Assembly: GCA_029007295.1 (NCBI GenBank)
Contig: JAQXHN010000033.1
Location: forward strand, 1 to 64,000
Length of the DNA: 64,000 nucleotides
Direction of reading: 5' to 3'
Source of the DNA: Clostridia bacterium
Lineage (GTDB): Bacteria; Bacillota; Clostridia; Oscillospirales; CAG-272
Of the stretch, positions 39,798-49,090 are shown piece after piece; within the stretch, counting starts at the first letter, position 1, and each line of letters begins with the position of its first letter. The notes beneath the pieces are model-generated. The model was not told the origin of the DNA and did not search any database. It saw nothing but the letters and a program-made list of their open reading frames with translations. The position numbers were made by a program, and so were the translations under genes.

Positions 39798-40553
39798 TTA
39801 TTCTTTCCCGTCGTTTATTTCTTGTGAAGCCGCATTATTTTCAGTCTCGGATTTCTGCTTTAAAAGATACTCTTCAATAGCCTTTTGCTTTTGGGCTTCC
39901 GTTAAATTATCTCCGTTTGTAATATTTTTGGAATATTTATATTCAACCAAAGCTTTAACAAACTTAAATAATGCGTAAAAGAAGAACAGAGCAAGCGGTA
40001 TTACAAGTAAAAACAGAATTCCGTTGGAAGAAATTATAAAATCAATTACCTTTCCGCCGCCTTTAATCAGTATACCGTCGTCTTTGCCCTCGCGTGAATA
40101 ACGAGCAATAATTTTATCATAAGCTAACGTCTGCTCGTCCGGACCCGGATTGTCATCGCCTTTTGTAGTTATAATCATTGAAGAACCCTTGCCTTCAATG
40201 TCTGTAATACGGTGAACGATTATATCCGGACTTCCGTCCTTATTAACATCTTCTCCCCAAAAAGCTATAATATCGCCCTTTGAAAGGTTATCTTCTTTAA
40301 CATCGGTTTTACAAAGGATTAAATCGCCTCGGTAAAATAACGGCTCCATAGAAGGTGACTTAATGGAATTTACAGTATAACCGAATACCGTAGGAACTCC
40401 GTTTTTTGAAGTTGACAATGACATCAGAACGACGCAAACGGAAAACAGCAGATATACAACTAAAATTATATCTATGACAATTGATATTACCCGTTTCCAA
40501 ACAGGCTTTTTTACTGCGTTTGATTTTTCATTATCTTTCATTGTTAACCTCAA
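39798..40553 (-). CDS. Second signal peptidase I, SipW/ER type (Ser-His)
   Basis: VNSIKSPSMEPLFYRGDLILCK, DIIVHRITDIEG, two TM segments. Confidence 0.88.
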   Translation of the reverse strand: MRLTMKDNEKSNAVKKPVWKRVISIVIDIILVVYLLFSVCVVLMSLSTSKNGVPTVFGYTVNSIKSPSMEPLFYRGDLILCKTDVKEDNLSKGDIIAFWGEDVNKDGSPDIIVHRITDIEGKGSSMIITTKGDDNPGPDEQTLAYDKIIARYSREGKDDGILIKGGGKVIDFIISSNGILFLLVIPLALFFFYALFKFVKALVEYKYSKNITNGDNLTEAQKQKAIEEYLLKQKSETENNAASQEINDGKE

Positions 40554-40603
40554 AAAACAAAATTCATAAATTAAATTAGCGGGTTGTAAAAATGCGGGTA
40601 TTC

Positions 40604-40627
40604 CGTCAGGGGTTTTACCCCCCGACG
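40604..40627 (-). other. GC-rich stem-loop without a T run, between subunit gene and signal peptidase gene
   Basis: Minus strand CGTC-g-GGGGG-taaaa-CCCC-t-GACG. Confidence 0.6.
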
Positions 40628-40644
40628 AAATATGTACTGTATTA

Positions 40645-41331
40645 TTATTCAGCTACAAAATTTACGGAAATCGAACCGGATTTAATAGCTGCCGCACCCT
40701 TTGTAAAGATGTTGTCGGCGTTGCCGTCGTAGTAAACATAGATAGTTGCCTTAATAGCTTCAGTAGAAGTTACGGTAGAAGCAAGGGTCTTTGTACCGTT
40801 TCCGGAAGCAGAAAATTCTTCATAATCGTTTGCTGTAGCAATAATTACTCTGACAGCGGTATCGGTGTCTGCGCCGAATGTTACATTAGCCTTAAGGTTA
40901 GAGAGATCGGCAGTATCTTCGGTATTAGTGATATATACATCGCCGACTGCAACATAATTTGCAAAACCGGAAAGTGGGGCCTTTGTTCCGGAGTCCATTG
41001 CGGAAGCAGAAGCGTCTGAAGCCTTGGCCGTATACCAATTTGTTGCGAGAGCAACAGCGGAAGAATTTGCAAAGGTCTCATGAGCGGCAGGAGACAAAGC
41101 GCTTTCATTAATTGCCATATCTACTGTAGTTAAGCCCTGAGCCTGAATTTCCGATGCTGTTGTTTTATCTTTAGAGATAAGCAAATAACCGTCGCCGGCA
41201 TTGATATCAACTGAAATTCCGGTAGCCGTAACGGTATTATTGGTTGTAAACCATGCGTAAGAAGCTGTAGCAAGACAAATAATAGCTACAAGAAGAAGAA
41301 TGGTGGATGTGAATAATGCCTTTCTTTTCAT
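40645..41331 (-). CDS. Candidate major secreted subunit with TM-'SYAWF' leader
   Basis: MKRKALFTSTILLLVAIICLATASYAWFTTNNTVTATGISVDINAGDG; mature part rich in Ala/Thr/Ser with few Arg/Lys. Confidence 0.78.
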   Translation of the reverse strand: MKRKALFTSTILLLVAIICLATASYAWFTTNNTVTATGISVDINAGDGYLLISKDKTTASEIQAQGLTTVDMAINESALSPAAHETFANSSAVALATNWYTAKASDASASAMDSGTKAPLSGFANYVAVGDVYITNTEDTADLSNLKANVTFGADTDTAVRVIIATANDYEEFSASGNGTKTLASTVTSTEAIKATIYVYYDGNADNIFTKGAAAIKSGSISVNFVAE

Positions 41332-41499
41332 TTTTTGATTCCTCCTAAATGAAATTATTTAAAAATTTATATACTATCTTAAATTGAGCTTGCTAAATAT
41401 TAATAAATACATGGCTATCGAACCCCGCTAGTATCCGATAAATATTTAAATTACTTTTTGTCAATTAAGATAATAATATACTATGTCGGAGATAGCTTA

Positions 41500-42294
41500 T
41501 CAGCTATCCTGTATTGCGGTCATATCGACCGACAACGTCATTTTACCGCTGAGAATATCGTTTACACACTGAGGGTCGTTTCCTTCAACCCAGATTACAA
41601 AGGTAAATTTATCAACACCGTTTTTCTTTATCGGAACGGTTTCCTCTGTATATACGTCATCGGACAGAAATTCTATCATATTTTCTTCTCCCGGCGTATC
41701 GTTTACAGGAGCTTTTTTAAAAATTTTCTTTTCACCGTTTCTGATTAACATTATGCGGATTGCTTCATCAATATCCAGCTCCTTTGAAATTAAGCAAACC
41801 TTGTAATTGTATTCTATATCTTTTTCGGATTCATTGATTAAGTAATAGCTGTAAGCAAGATAGCTGGGATTGTCTTTGTCGCCCAAACCCACCGAAGAAT
41901 TATCCCCACCGACGGAAATCTCGTCAATGTTTTCCGGAATCCAACTATACGTACAGTGCCATAAGTCTTTAACGCTGGTGCCGTCAAGCTTTATCGTTCG
42001 GTTTGATAAATCACTGTTTTCGGATAAGGACAATAAATTTCTGGAACCTTTATCTACTATAACGGTAAATGACCCGTTTTCTTCACCGGTCCCGCCTATA
42101 ATGACTATGAAAACGCAGTAAAGCAAAAGAGTAAATACAAGCAGACTCAGCGCAACGGTTGATGTCAATTTAATTAAGCTCTGCATTCGCGCAACCTGCC
42201 GTCCGGTACGTTTCACTGCAAATTTTCTTTCTTGCTTAAAAAAGTCACTGCGTGAATTATCCGTCGGATTTGGCTCATTCATAATGCATTTCAC
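41500..42294 (-). CDS. Membrane-anchored TasA/CalY-like protein
   Basis: Single TM, then ELDIDEAIRIMLIRNGEKKIFKKAP ... FTFVIWVEGNDPQCVNDILSGKMTLSVDM, resembling the C-terminus of SipW-dependent proteins. Confidence 0.7.
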   Translation of the reverse strand: MKCIMNEPNPTDNSRSDFFKQERKFAVKRTGRQVARMQSLIKLTSTVALSLLVFTLLLYCVFIVIIGGTGEENGSFTVIVDKGSRNLLSLSENSDLSNRTIKLDGTSVKDLWHCTYSWIPENIDEISVGGDNSSVGLGDKDNPSYLAYSYYLINESEKDIEYNYKVCLISKELDIDEAIRIMLIRNGEKKIFKKAPVNDTPGEENMIEFLSDDVYTEETVPIKKNGVDKFTFVIWVEGNDPQCVNDILSGKMTLSVDMTAIQDS

Positions 42295-42333
42295 CGCCTT
42301 TCAATGAAAATTCCGTAATAAAAACGAATAGTA

Positions 42334-43143
42334 TCAAATTGCTATATCTTCTCTTTCATTTTTCGAAAAGTATTCACCCTCAATTAAAAAGCATCTCATT
42401 CGCTTCATAATCTCAAGCTGCTCCTTTGTATCTATGCCGTCTGCGATAATAAGAATATCAAGCTTATCGCACAGCTCGATAATACTTTCCGTAATACCTA
42501 CAATCTTGCTGTCGTGTGAAATTCCTTCGGCGAAGGAAGCGTCAAGCTTAAGATAATCAACATCAATTACCGATAAGCTCAGCAGTGACGATGATTCTGC
42601 TCCAAAGTTTATTACGGCGATTTTAACTCCGTTTTCACGAAGCAATCTAAGATTTTCTTTTACGCCTGCATTCGCGGCCTGAAGCTCTGCTTCACTGATT
42701 TGAATGCAAAATACATTCGGAGAAATCCCGTTTTTTTCAACGATTTTACTAAATTCTTCGAAAAATTTCGATTTTCCCAAAAATTTAGGAGAAAGAGTAA
42801 CAAAAATACGGTTAACCGTCTTTCCCTGCAATTTCTTACGATTAATCATTTCGCATGCTTCGAGTATTTGCCATTTGCCGAGCTTTACCGCTAACTCGGA
42901 TTTGGACACGACTTTGGATATCCTGTTATAGGGGAGCGTCCCGAGCTTTGGATCGTTTATTTGCAGCGACGCCTCGTATCCGAGTACAACGTTTTCGCTC
43001 GTATCGTAGATTTGTCTGTACAAAAACTCAATAGGGCGAAGCGTTTCCCTTTTGTTTTTGCGGGGTCTGCCTCTTTTTTTCGGTATCTGAACTACAGTAT
43101 CAGCCATTTTATTTCTCTTTTCATCAAATAAGTTTTCAGTCAA
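42334..43143 (-). CDS. Degenerate EAL-domain protein with N-terminal AT-hook
   Basis: PKKRGRPRKNKR (AT-hook); VLGYEASLQI, VAVINFGAESSSLLSLSVIDVDYLKLD, LIIADGIDTKEQLE align with EAL, DDFGTG, K and AEGVE motifs but with substitutions. Confidence 0.8.
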   Translation of the reverse strand: MTENLFDEKRNKMADTVVQIPKKRGRPRKNKRETLRPIEFLYRQIYDTSENVVLGYEASLQINDPKLGTLPYNRISKVVSKSELAVKLGKWQILEACEMINRKKLQGKTVNRIFVTLSPKFLGKSKFFEEFSKIVEKNGISPNVFCIQISEAELQAANAGVKENLRLLRENGVKIAVINFGAESSSLLSLSVIDVDYLKLDASFAEGISHDSKIVGITESIIELCDKLDILIIADGIDTKEQLEIMKRMRCFLIEGEYFSKNEREDIAI

Positions 43144-46100
43144 TATCCACTCTTGAACCGTATAACATATAGCTCCGGTTATCTTTTACGTAATATATAT
43201 ACGGAATAACGGAGTAGGAATAATCCGACTTAAGAATAACCCTAAAATTAGAAGTTAAATTTGTTTCCGAAGAGACTATTTTATAATACTTGTAAACCGA
43301 ATTTCCGTCTGTATTCAAATAATCATTAACGGTATTAGCGCTTAAATCCGTATCAATTCCCTTGGAAACAATTACTCCGGTCTCAATAACAATTGAATTA
43401 TCGGGAACAAACCACGAAGATGTCGCATACTTTCGTCCGTTAACAGAACCAAAATCGGAAATTGAAATTCTTGCATCTTGAGATCCTGTTCTCTCGGCGC
43501 GAATTTCGGCATTTCCAAGAACTCTGTAATTGAATATCGGGCTCGTGCTTACGGTTTCCCCGTTAACTACCCAGCGTTTAAAAGTCGCAGGATCTGCTTT
43601 AAGCGTCAAAACGGAATCATATTTACAATTATAAGTTCCGCTGTTGATCGCACCCGTAACAGATACTGTGTAATTTTCCGTTCCGAAGCCGTAAATTTGC
43701 AGCTTTGTATCGGATATTCCGTTATATGCGTAGAGCAAGCTCCTGTTTAAAGCGCCTTTGTCATACAAGGTGTGCCCGTTTACGGGGGTGGGTAAAATTT
43801 TGTTATTTCTGTCTGTCAATATTTCTCCGGACTGATCCGAAATATTGTAAACAGCGCTCATAGCCTTATTGTCAACAAAGAATACCGACGCAGTCATTTT
43901 CCTGTCGGAGGAATTCAAATTCGGATTCTTGTAAACAATTCTGTCGGGACAGGCGATATCTGTTTCACCGAAGACGCACTTATACTGAGAATAGTACGGA
44001 ATATCGTTGGTTAAATATACGGGATTATAATTGTCCTTTGAATAAAGCTCCAAAGAAACAACGGTATTATCCTTTACATACAGCCAGTTATCCTTTGAGG
44101 TTATGTCGTATTTTACACTTTTACCCGAAACATCGGTATAAACAATTTTACCTAAATTACTACCGGACGCGGACGCAAACAAGCTGTTGTTCTTTGATTT
44201 AAGTCCGAGATAAAAATTACAGTCCTCCCAATATGCCGTAAGCGTAATCGGTCTGTAGTTAAATTCCTCAAGTGCGTCGGACATTTTTATTACTTCGTCT
44301 TTCAATCCCTGATTTATACCGTCCGTGCGGAATTTGTATCCGTGTACAAGAGAGCTTTTACCGTTTAAGGTATAATCTGCCATCATATAAATCTTTTCCT
44401 GCACACCGTTATCAAGCTTTCCGTTATTGTTAACATCGTAAGCTTCATTTACGGAATAATACACAGGATTGCCCGAATCGTCAAAGTGACCGTCCCATTC
44501 TCCGTCGCAGTCATAATCAATAAACCAACCTGTGAGAGCCTGGTTCTTATAAGACCATCCGAGATCGCGAACATTGCCGGTATTCAAAAGAGAAAATGCA
44601 TAATTGCTTACAATGCCGTCATTGATATATTCGAACGCATAATTATTCTTGTCGCCGTTTACAGCGGCTTTTCCCGCATAATATCTTACGCCTACGTCCC
44701 AGGATTGATAAATATCGAAGGGGCTCTGACCGTTAGAGGTTGCAGCTGCTGCGTCTACAAATATTTCACTTGCACCCATTTCATATATCGGATTATAATT
44801 CAAGCCACCCTGACTGCTGTTATAAATAATATTATAACAGCCTCTGCACCATGAGTAAGTGCCGAGCTTATATTCGTATAACGGATTAACCCTTGATATA
44901 GGATGCCATACATAAGAAAGTCTGTATTTCCACGAATTACTTGTTTCAAAAGTGTTGGAATTTAACTCGCTTTGATTATACTGAGTATATGAATCTCCTT
45001 TTATGTAGAAAGATCTATCCGCTGTATCACTTCTCGCAGTTACTTTTGGATGCGTATCAATATCTACGGGAACAGAAACATCATACATATTATATTTGTA
45101 CATCATGTTTCTGACAACACTCTCGCTGTACTTTAATTTAAGCTCCTCTTCAATGGCATTTAATGTATCGTTGTATTCATCCGAATAAACAGAATCCTTG
45201 AACACCAACGCCCCCGAATCGTCCCAAATACCGTCAAGACCGTGGCCAAAGCTTTCAACATAGGAGCCGATACTTCTTTCTTTAACCGTATATTCAGAGC
45301 TGCTCAAGCTTATATATTTGTAATTATTTGTCTTGTCAAAATATCCGATTTTTTGCACGGAAGAAGTGTCAAAAGCATTATCAATGTATGCATTGCCCAT
45401 AGGGTCTGTCGCTATTTCGGGAAAAACATAATAGTCATGATAGTACATTTGCATACAGTTTCCCAAGCTGTATTCATCCGAAGCAACTGCATATGAATAA
45501 ACGGTAGATGTATATGTTTCTCCTTCGTTTGAAACTATTCCCCTTCCGTCGCTGAAGCCGTTTGAAGAAAATGTAGCGTTATTACCTATCTTACCGTTAT
45601 GATTGTTTGCATGATACCTGATTTGCGCCGTTTTCAGCGTCTTTCCCGTCTCCGAAGCCCAATAATTAGCAGTTAAGACAACATCACAGCTGTAATTAAA
45701 CGTATACCCGCAGGTAGAAGCATTTAACGGGTTGATAGATGTTGAATAAGGATGAATAAATAAATCATAGAATACCTTATCCAATTCTTTATATTTTGCA
45801 GGACCGTTTATTATTTCCTCATTTGTGCTGGTATATACTTCAGCATATGTTGTGGCGAAACTCTCATTTGAAATAACCTTAACCAGAGGATTCTGCCAGC
45901 ATCTCAAATAAGTTAACCCGTTAACTGCAGACGGAAATTTATTAAAAGCGCTCTTATATGTCTCCCCGGTTTTTATAACCAAAACCTGATATCCTGAATA
46001 TGCGGTATCAGACGTCCATTCTTCCGATAAGGTTTGGCCGTATTCGGTTACAACTCCTTCTCCGTCACCTTTTCGTCCCTCGGTAACCGAATCGTAAGTA

Positions 46101-48841
46101 TAATATCCAAGACCCTTTTCTGCGTTCCACGAGCCGATATCTGAACCGGAAGAATATCCGCTGTTTATTCCGTAAATCGGGTAATTTGAATAAACGGAAA
46201 GGCAAAAATTATTTACGTCTGCATTCAAAAGGACCTCATAGCAGCCGTTAACGGTATAGTCGCCGTAATTTGCAACGAATACAGTGTTATCCTCAAATAT
46301 TTTTACTGCACTGTATTTGGAATCTCCGTACTTAAATGCAAAACTCCAGTCATCAGGAGCGTCAGACGGATGCTCTCGATACCCCCAACCGACAAAGCGC
46401 GATTCGCTTACCGAACCCTTTTCACAGGGATTAAAATCAGGATGCACTACCGCATAATCGTAGGTCGGCTTAAAAAATACAGAGCACTGAAGTAGCGTAT
46501 ATTGCTGAGATCTGTTGGTGTATTTGTAGTTAAGCTTACGCATTATTTCTTTGTGACAGCCAATGCAGTAGCTTGAATCATATTGGGTGGTTCCGTTGTT
46601 TTTTGAAGTACCGCCATCATAAAACTGCTCTGAAAAGACAGCGTTATGCTGAGTCTTGGTATCACCGTAATTTGAATACCAGTCATCGTGAGCGCAGTAT
46701 CTTGCTTCAAGCGTAACATCTGAGTTCAGCAGGAACGAGTCGCATTTCGACCATGTTTTTGTATGATTGTTGTATAAGAAAACACAAGTATCGCTTCCCT
46801 GTGCAAACCAACCTATAAATCCGCAATCTATACCGTTTTCCGTAACATATGACGGGACTTGAGCCATACCGTACGGCGAAGACGACGGCAAAGGAATTTC
46901 CGTCAGCTGACCGGGAACAGTAACGCTTATGGTTTTATCGCCGTTGTCAAAAACACCTTCCTTAGCATTATAGGTAACTGTATAATCGGAGTTAGACCAA
47001 TGAGCATACAGTGTAGCGCTATCAACATCTTTATCCCAAGAACGCATACTGTTCAAGCTTGAATCGTAGTACATGGTGCCGCCGTCGATCGAGTCAAAAT
47101 ATCCTACAAATATATAATTATCATCTCTTGTAGGCTTTGTATAATCCGATAATGACGGCATACTCGAATCAAAAACTGCAATTTTTGTTCCCGTTACACC
47201 GCCGTTTCCGCCGTTCTGATTAAAGCTGAGTGTCGTTTTATTTGCGGCCCATTCAGCGGTAATTGTTAAATCATTGGCCGGCATGGTGCTTGGCACGCTC
47301 GGAGTCCACGATGAAAAAGAATAACCTAATCTTGTGGGGCTCGGTATTACGATTACGGTACCGAAGGGCACTAATCCGTCAGTATATGAGCCTTCAGCGA
47401 TACCGCCGTTAAAATTCCATGTTAAAGTATACTCGTGCGGTTTCCAAATCGCATATAACGTCACGGTTGCATTATCAACGGCAGACAGATTACTAACGCT
47501 TTCGCCGTCCCGGTACTTTACTGTTTGTCCGTCGGTTGACCATCCCAAAAAATCATAACCTGTTTTTAAAAAAGCATTTGCCGTCAGCTGTGTGCTTTTT
47601 CCGTAAGTAAAGGACTGATCGGCCATAGTTCCGCTGTCCGCACCGTTTCCGTCAAAATGAACATTATAAGTATTTCCCTTCCATTCAGCCGTAATTTCGG
47701 AATTTCCGATTATTTGATACGGCAACGAAGATATATTCTTTCCGAGATTGGTTTCTCCCAAGAGCCAACCGTTAAAAGAATAACCCGTTCTTGAAACGAT
47801 AGGCGGATTTAAAAAATCTCCGTAATTTAAAAGCTGTACATTACTTCCGGAATCTATAGTACCGCCGTTAACATTATAAGTCACCGTAAAAGGATTATTG
47901 AAGAAATTTATCGCATTATATTCGGTACCGCCATAGTTAATAGTTTTTAAAGTAAACGAACCTCTGCAGTCGTTTCCGGGCTGTGTCATTCCTATCGCAG
48001 GATACAGCGAAGCAGAGGACATTCCGACATCCGAAGATGTAAACCATGTGCTGTATGGCTTGTTAAAGTCGCCAAACTGAGTATATTCCAAATGGGGATA
48101 ATCGGTATAGGTTATTGTCCATGAAGTAGCTGAAATTACTGTATCACCGATAACGGCTCGGCAATTTGAGTCGAATCCCAATTTACAAACCGACTCTCCT
48201 TGAGGAATCATTGAAACGGGATTAGATGAAAAATCACAACTGTAAACAAAAATTCTGTACTCGCCGCCGACAATCAATTTCATTTGCAAAGAAGCAAAGA
48301 TTACCTTTTTTGAAGAATTTAAAATACAGCACAACGAAAAACCGGTGGTGCTTCCGAAGGTATCCCACCCACCGAAAAGTGAATAATATCCTTCTCCGCC
48401 GTTCCAATATGCCGCCCCGTTGTTTCCAACGCTGTAGTGAGGCTGATACTCCATCGGAGTACTCTTAAAAGCTATATTTACAGTATCGTATTCAGAAATA
48501 TTATTTATGTCATAACGGAAAAATGTATTTTTAAAATTTACGGCGCTTTGCAAGGAAAGACCGGCGTTTGAATAAATATTATTTCCCGTTACTTCAGCTT
48601 GGTCAGCAACATAAATCGAACCCGGTGTTTTATTTACATCAACACCTGTAAGTCCGTGGTTACCGTAAATCTTCCAGTTTGAATTCCAATTGTTGGAGGT
48701 AATTACACTACCGCTGGTATATCCGTTAATTACAGCATTAATTTTAATTGATGAATCGAAAATAAGCATATAAAAAACCAGCATTACTGACAACATTAAT
48801 GCTGTTATTCTTCTTATTTTATTTCCGATTAATTTTTTCAT
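43136..48841 (-). CDS. 1901-aa secreted surface protein with Flg_new/InlB-B-type repeats
   Basis: Signal peptide; about five repeats: TVTYNVNGGTIDSG...GYSFNGW, YNVHFDGNGADSGTM...GYDFLGW, YTLTWNFNGGIAEGSY...GYSFSSW, etc. Confidence 0.85.
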   Translation of the reverse strand: MKKLIGNKIRRITALMLSVMLVFYMLIFDSSIKINAVINGYTSGSVITSNNWNSNWKIYGNHGLTGVDVNKTPGSIYVADQAEVTGNNIYSNAGLSLQSAVNFKNTFFRYDINNISEYDTVNIAFKSTPMEYQPHYSVGNNGAAYWNGGEGYYSLFGGWDTFGSTTGFSLCCILNSSKKVIFASLQMKLIVGGEYRIFVYSCDFSSNPVSMIPQGESVCKLGFDSNCRAVIGDTVISATSWTITYTDYPHLEYTQFGDFNKPYSTWFTSSDVGMSSASLYPAIGMTQPGNDCRGSFTLKTINYGGTEYNAINFFNNPFTVTYNVNGGTIDSGSNVQLLNYGDFLNPPIVSRTGYSFNGWLLGETNLGKNISSLPYQIIGNSEITAEWKGNTYNVHFDGNGADSGTMADQSFTYGKSTQLTANAFLKTGYDFLGWSTDGQTVKYRDGESVSNLSAVDNATVTLYAIWKPHEYTLTWNFNGGIAEGSYTDGLVPFGTVIVIPSPTRLGYSFSSWTPSVPSTMPANDLTITAEWAANKTTLSFNQNGGNGGVTGTKIAVFDSSMPSLSDYTKPTRDDNYIFVGYFDSIDGGTMYYDSSLNSMRSWDKDVDSATLYAHWSNSDYTVTYNAKEGVFDNGDKTISVTVPGQLTEIPLPSSSPYGMAQVPSYVTENGIDCGFIGWFAQGSDTCVFLYNNHTKTWSKCDSFLLNSDVTLEARYCAHDDWYSNYGDTKTQHNAVFSEQFYDGGTSKNNGTTQYDSSYCIGCHKEIMRKLNYKYTNRSQQYTLLQCSVFFKPTYDYAVVHPDFNPCEKGSVSESRFVGWGYREHPSDAPDDWSFAFKYGDSKYSAVKIFEDNTVFVANYGDYTVNGCYEVLLNADVNNFCLSVYSNYPIYGINSGYSSGSDIGSWNAEKGLGYYTYDSVTEGRKGDGEGVVTEYGQTLSEEWTSDTAYSGYQVLVIKTGETYKSAFNKFPSAVNGLTYLRCWQNPLVKVISNESFATTYAEVYTSTNEEIINGPAKYKELDKVFYDLFIHPYSTSINPLNASTCGYTFNYSCDVVLTANYWASETGKTLKTAQIRYHANNHNGKIGNNATFSSNGFSDGRGIVSNEGETYTSTVYSYAVASDEYSLGNCMQMYYHDYYVFPEIATDPMGNAYIDNAFDTSSVQKIGYFDKTNNYKYISLSSSEYTVKERSIGSYVESFGHGLDGIWDDSGALVFKDSVYSDEYNDTLNAIEEELKLKYSESVVRNMMYKYNMYDVSVPVDIDTHPKVTARSDTADRSFYIKGDSYTQYNQSELNSNTFETSNSWKYRLSYVWHPISRVNPLYEYKLGTYSWCRGCYNIIYNSSQGGLNYNPIYEMGASEIFVDAAAATSNGQSPFDIYQSWDVGVRYYAGKAAVNGDKNNYAFEYINDGIVSNYAFSLLNTGNVRDLGWSYKNQALTGWFIDYDCDGEWDGHFDDSGNPVYYSVNEAYDVNNNGKLDNGVQEKIYMMADYTLNGKSSLVHGYKFRTDGINQGLKDEVIKMSDALEEFNYRPITLTAYWEDCNFYLGLKSKNNSLFASASGSNLGKIVYTDVSGKSVKYDITSKDNWLYVKDNTVVSLELYSKDNYNPVYLTNDIPYYSQYKCVFGETDIACPDRIVYKNPNLNSSDRKMTASVFFVDNKAMSAVYNISDQSGEILTDRNNKILPTPVNGHTLYDKGALNRSLLYAYNGISDTKLQIYGFGTENYTVSVTGAINSGTYNCKYDSVLTLKADPATFKRWVVNGETVSTSPIFNYRVLGNAEIRAERTGSQDARISISDFGSVNGRKYATSSWFVPDNSIVIETGVIVSKGIDTDLSANTVNDYLNTDGNSVYKYYKIVSSETNLTSNFRVILKSDYSYSVIPYIYYVKDNRSYMLYGSRVDID

Positions 48842-48932
48842 TATGATAATATCCTCAATTAAAAGATTAAATAAATATGAAATACAAAATTTATTAACAT
48901 AAATATAATATCATAACTATAATATTTTCGAG

Positions 48933-48961
48933 ATTATAGCATATTTTTAACAATTTGTCAA
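48933..48961 (-). promoter_or_regulatory. Consensus promoter of the accessory operon
   Basis: Minus strand TTGACA (48961-48956) - 17 nt - TATAAT (48938-48933); about 85-nt leader to the ATG at 48841. Confidence 0.8.
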
Positions 48962-49035
48962 CGGTTTGTCATATATTTGATTAAGATAGTGCTTTCAAAT
49001 ATATTAAAATCAGCTATCATTAAATATTATTCAAA

Positions 49036-49078
49036 ATAAAAAAAATAATTCCCGTATTTTTGTCGAAATACGGGAATT
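49036..49078 (-). terminator. Strong intrinsic terminator after the P-loop gene
   Basis: 13-bp perfect stem aattcccgtattt...aaatacgggaatt; T run on the minus strand. Confidence 0.9.
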
Positions 49079-49090
49079 AAAATAATAATT

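Noticed and set aside
41410-41440. c-di-GMP-I (GEMM) riboswitch upstream of the AWF gene
   Set aside because: Only the TAGCGGGGTT part matches; the GGGCAAACC half and the P1a hairpin could not be found, so no riboswitch feature is called.
46550-46575. CxxCH heme c-type motif (YCIGCHKE) in the 1901-aa protein
   Set aside because: Single motif in a large beta-rich repeat protein, no cytochrome maturation genes nearby; probably chance or a metal/disulfide site.
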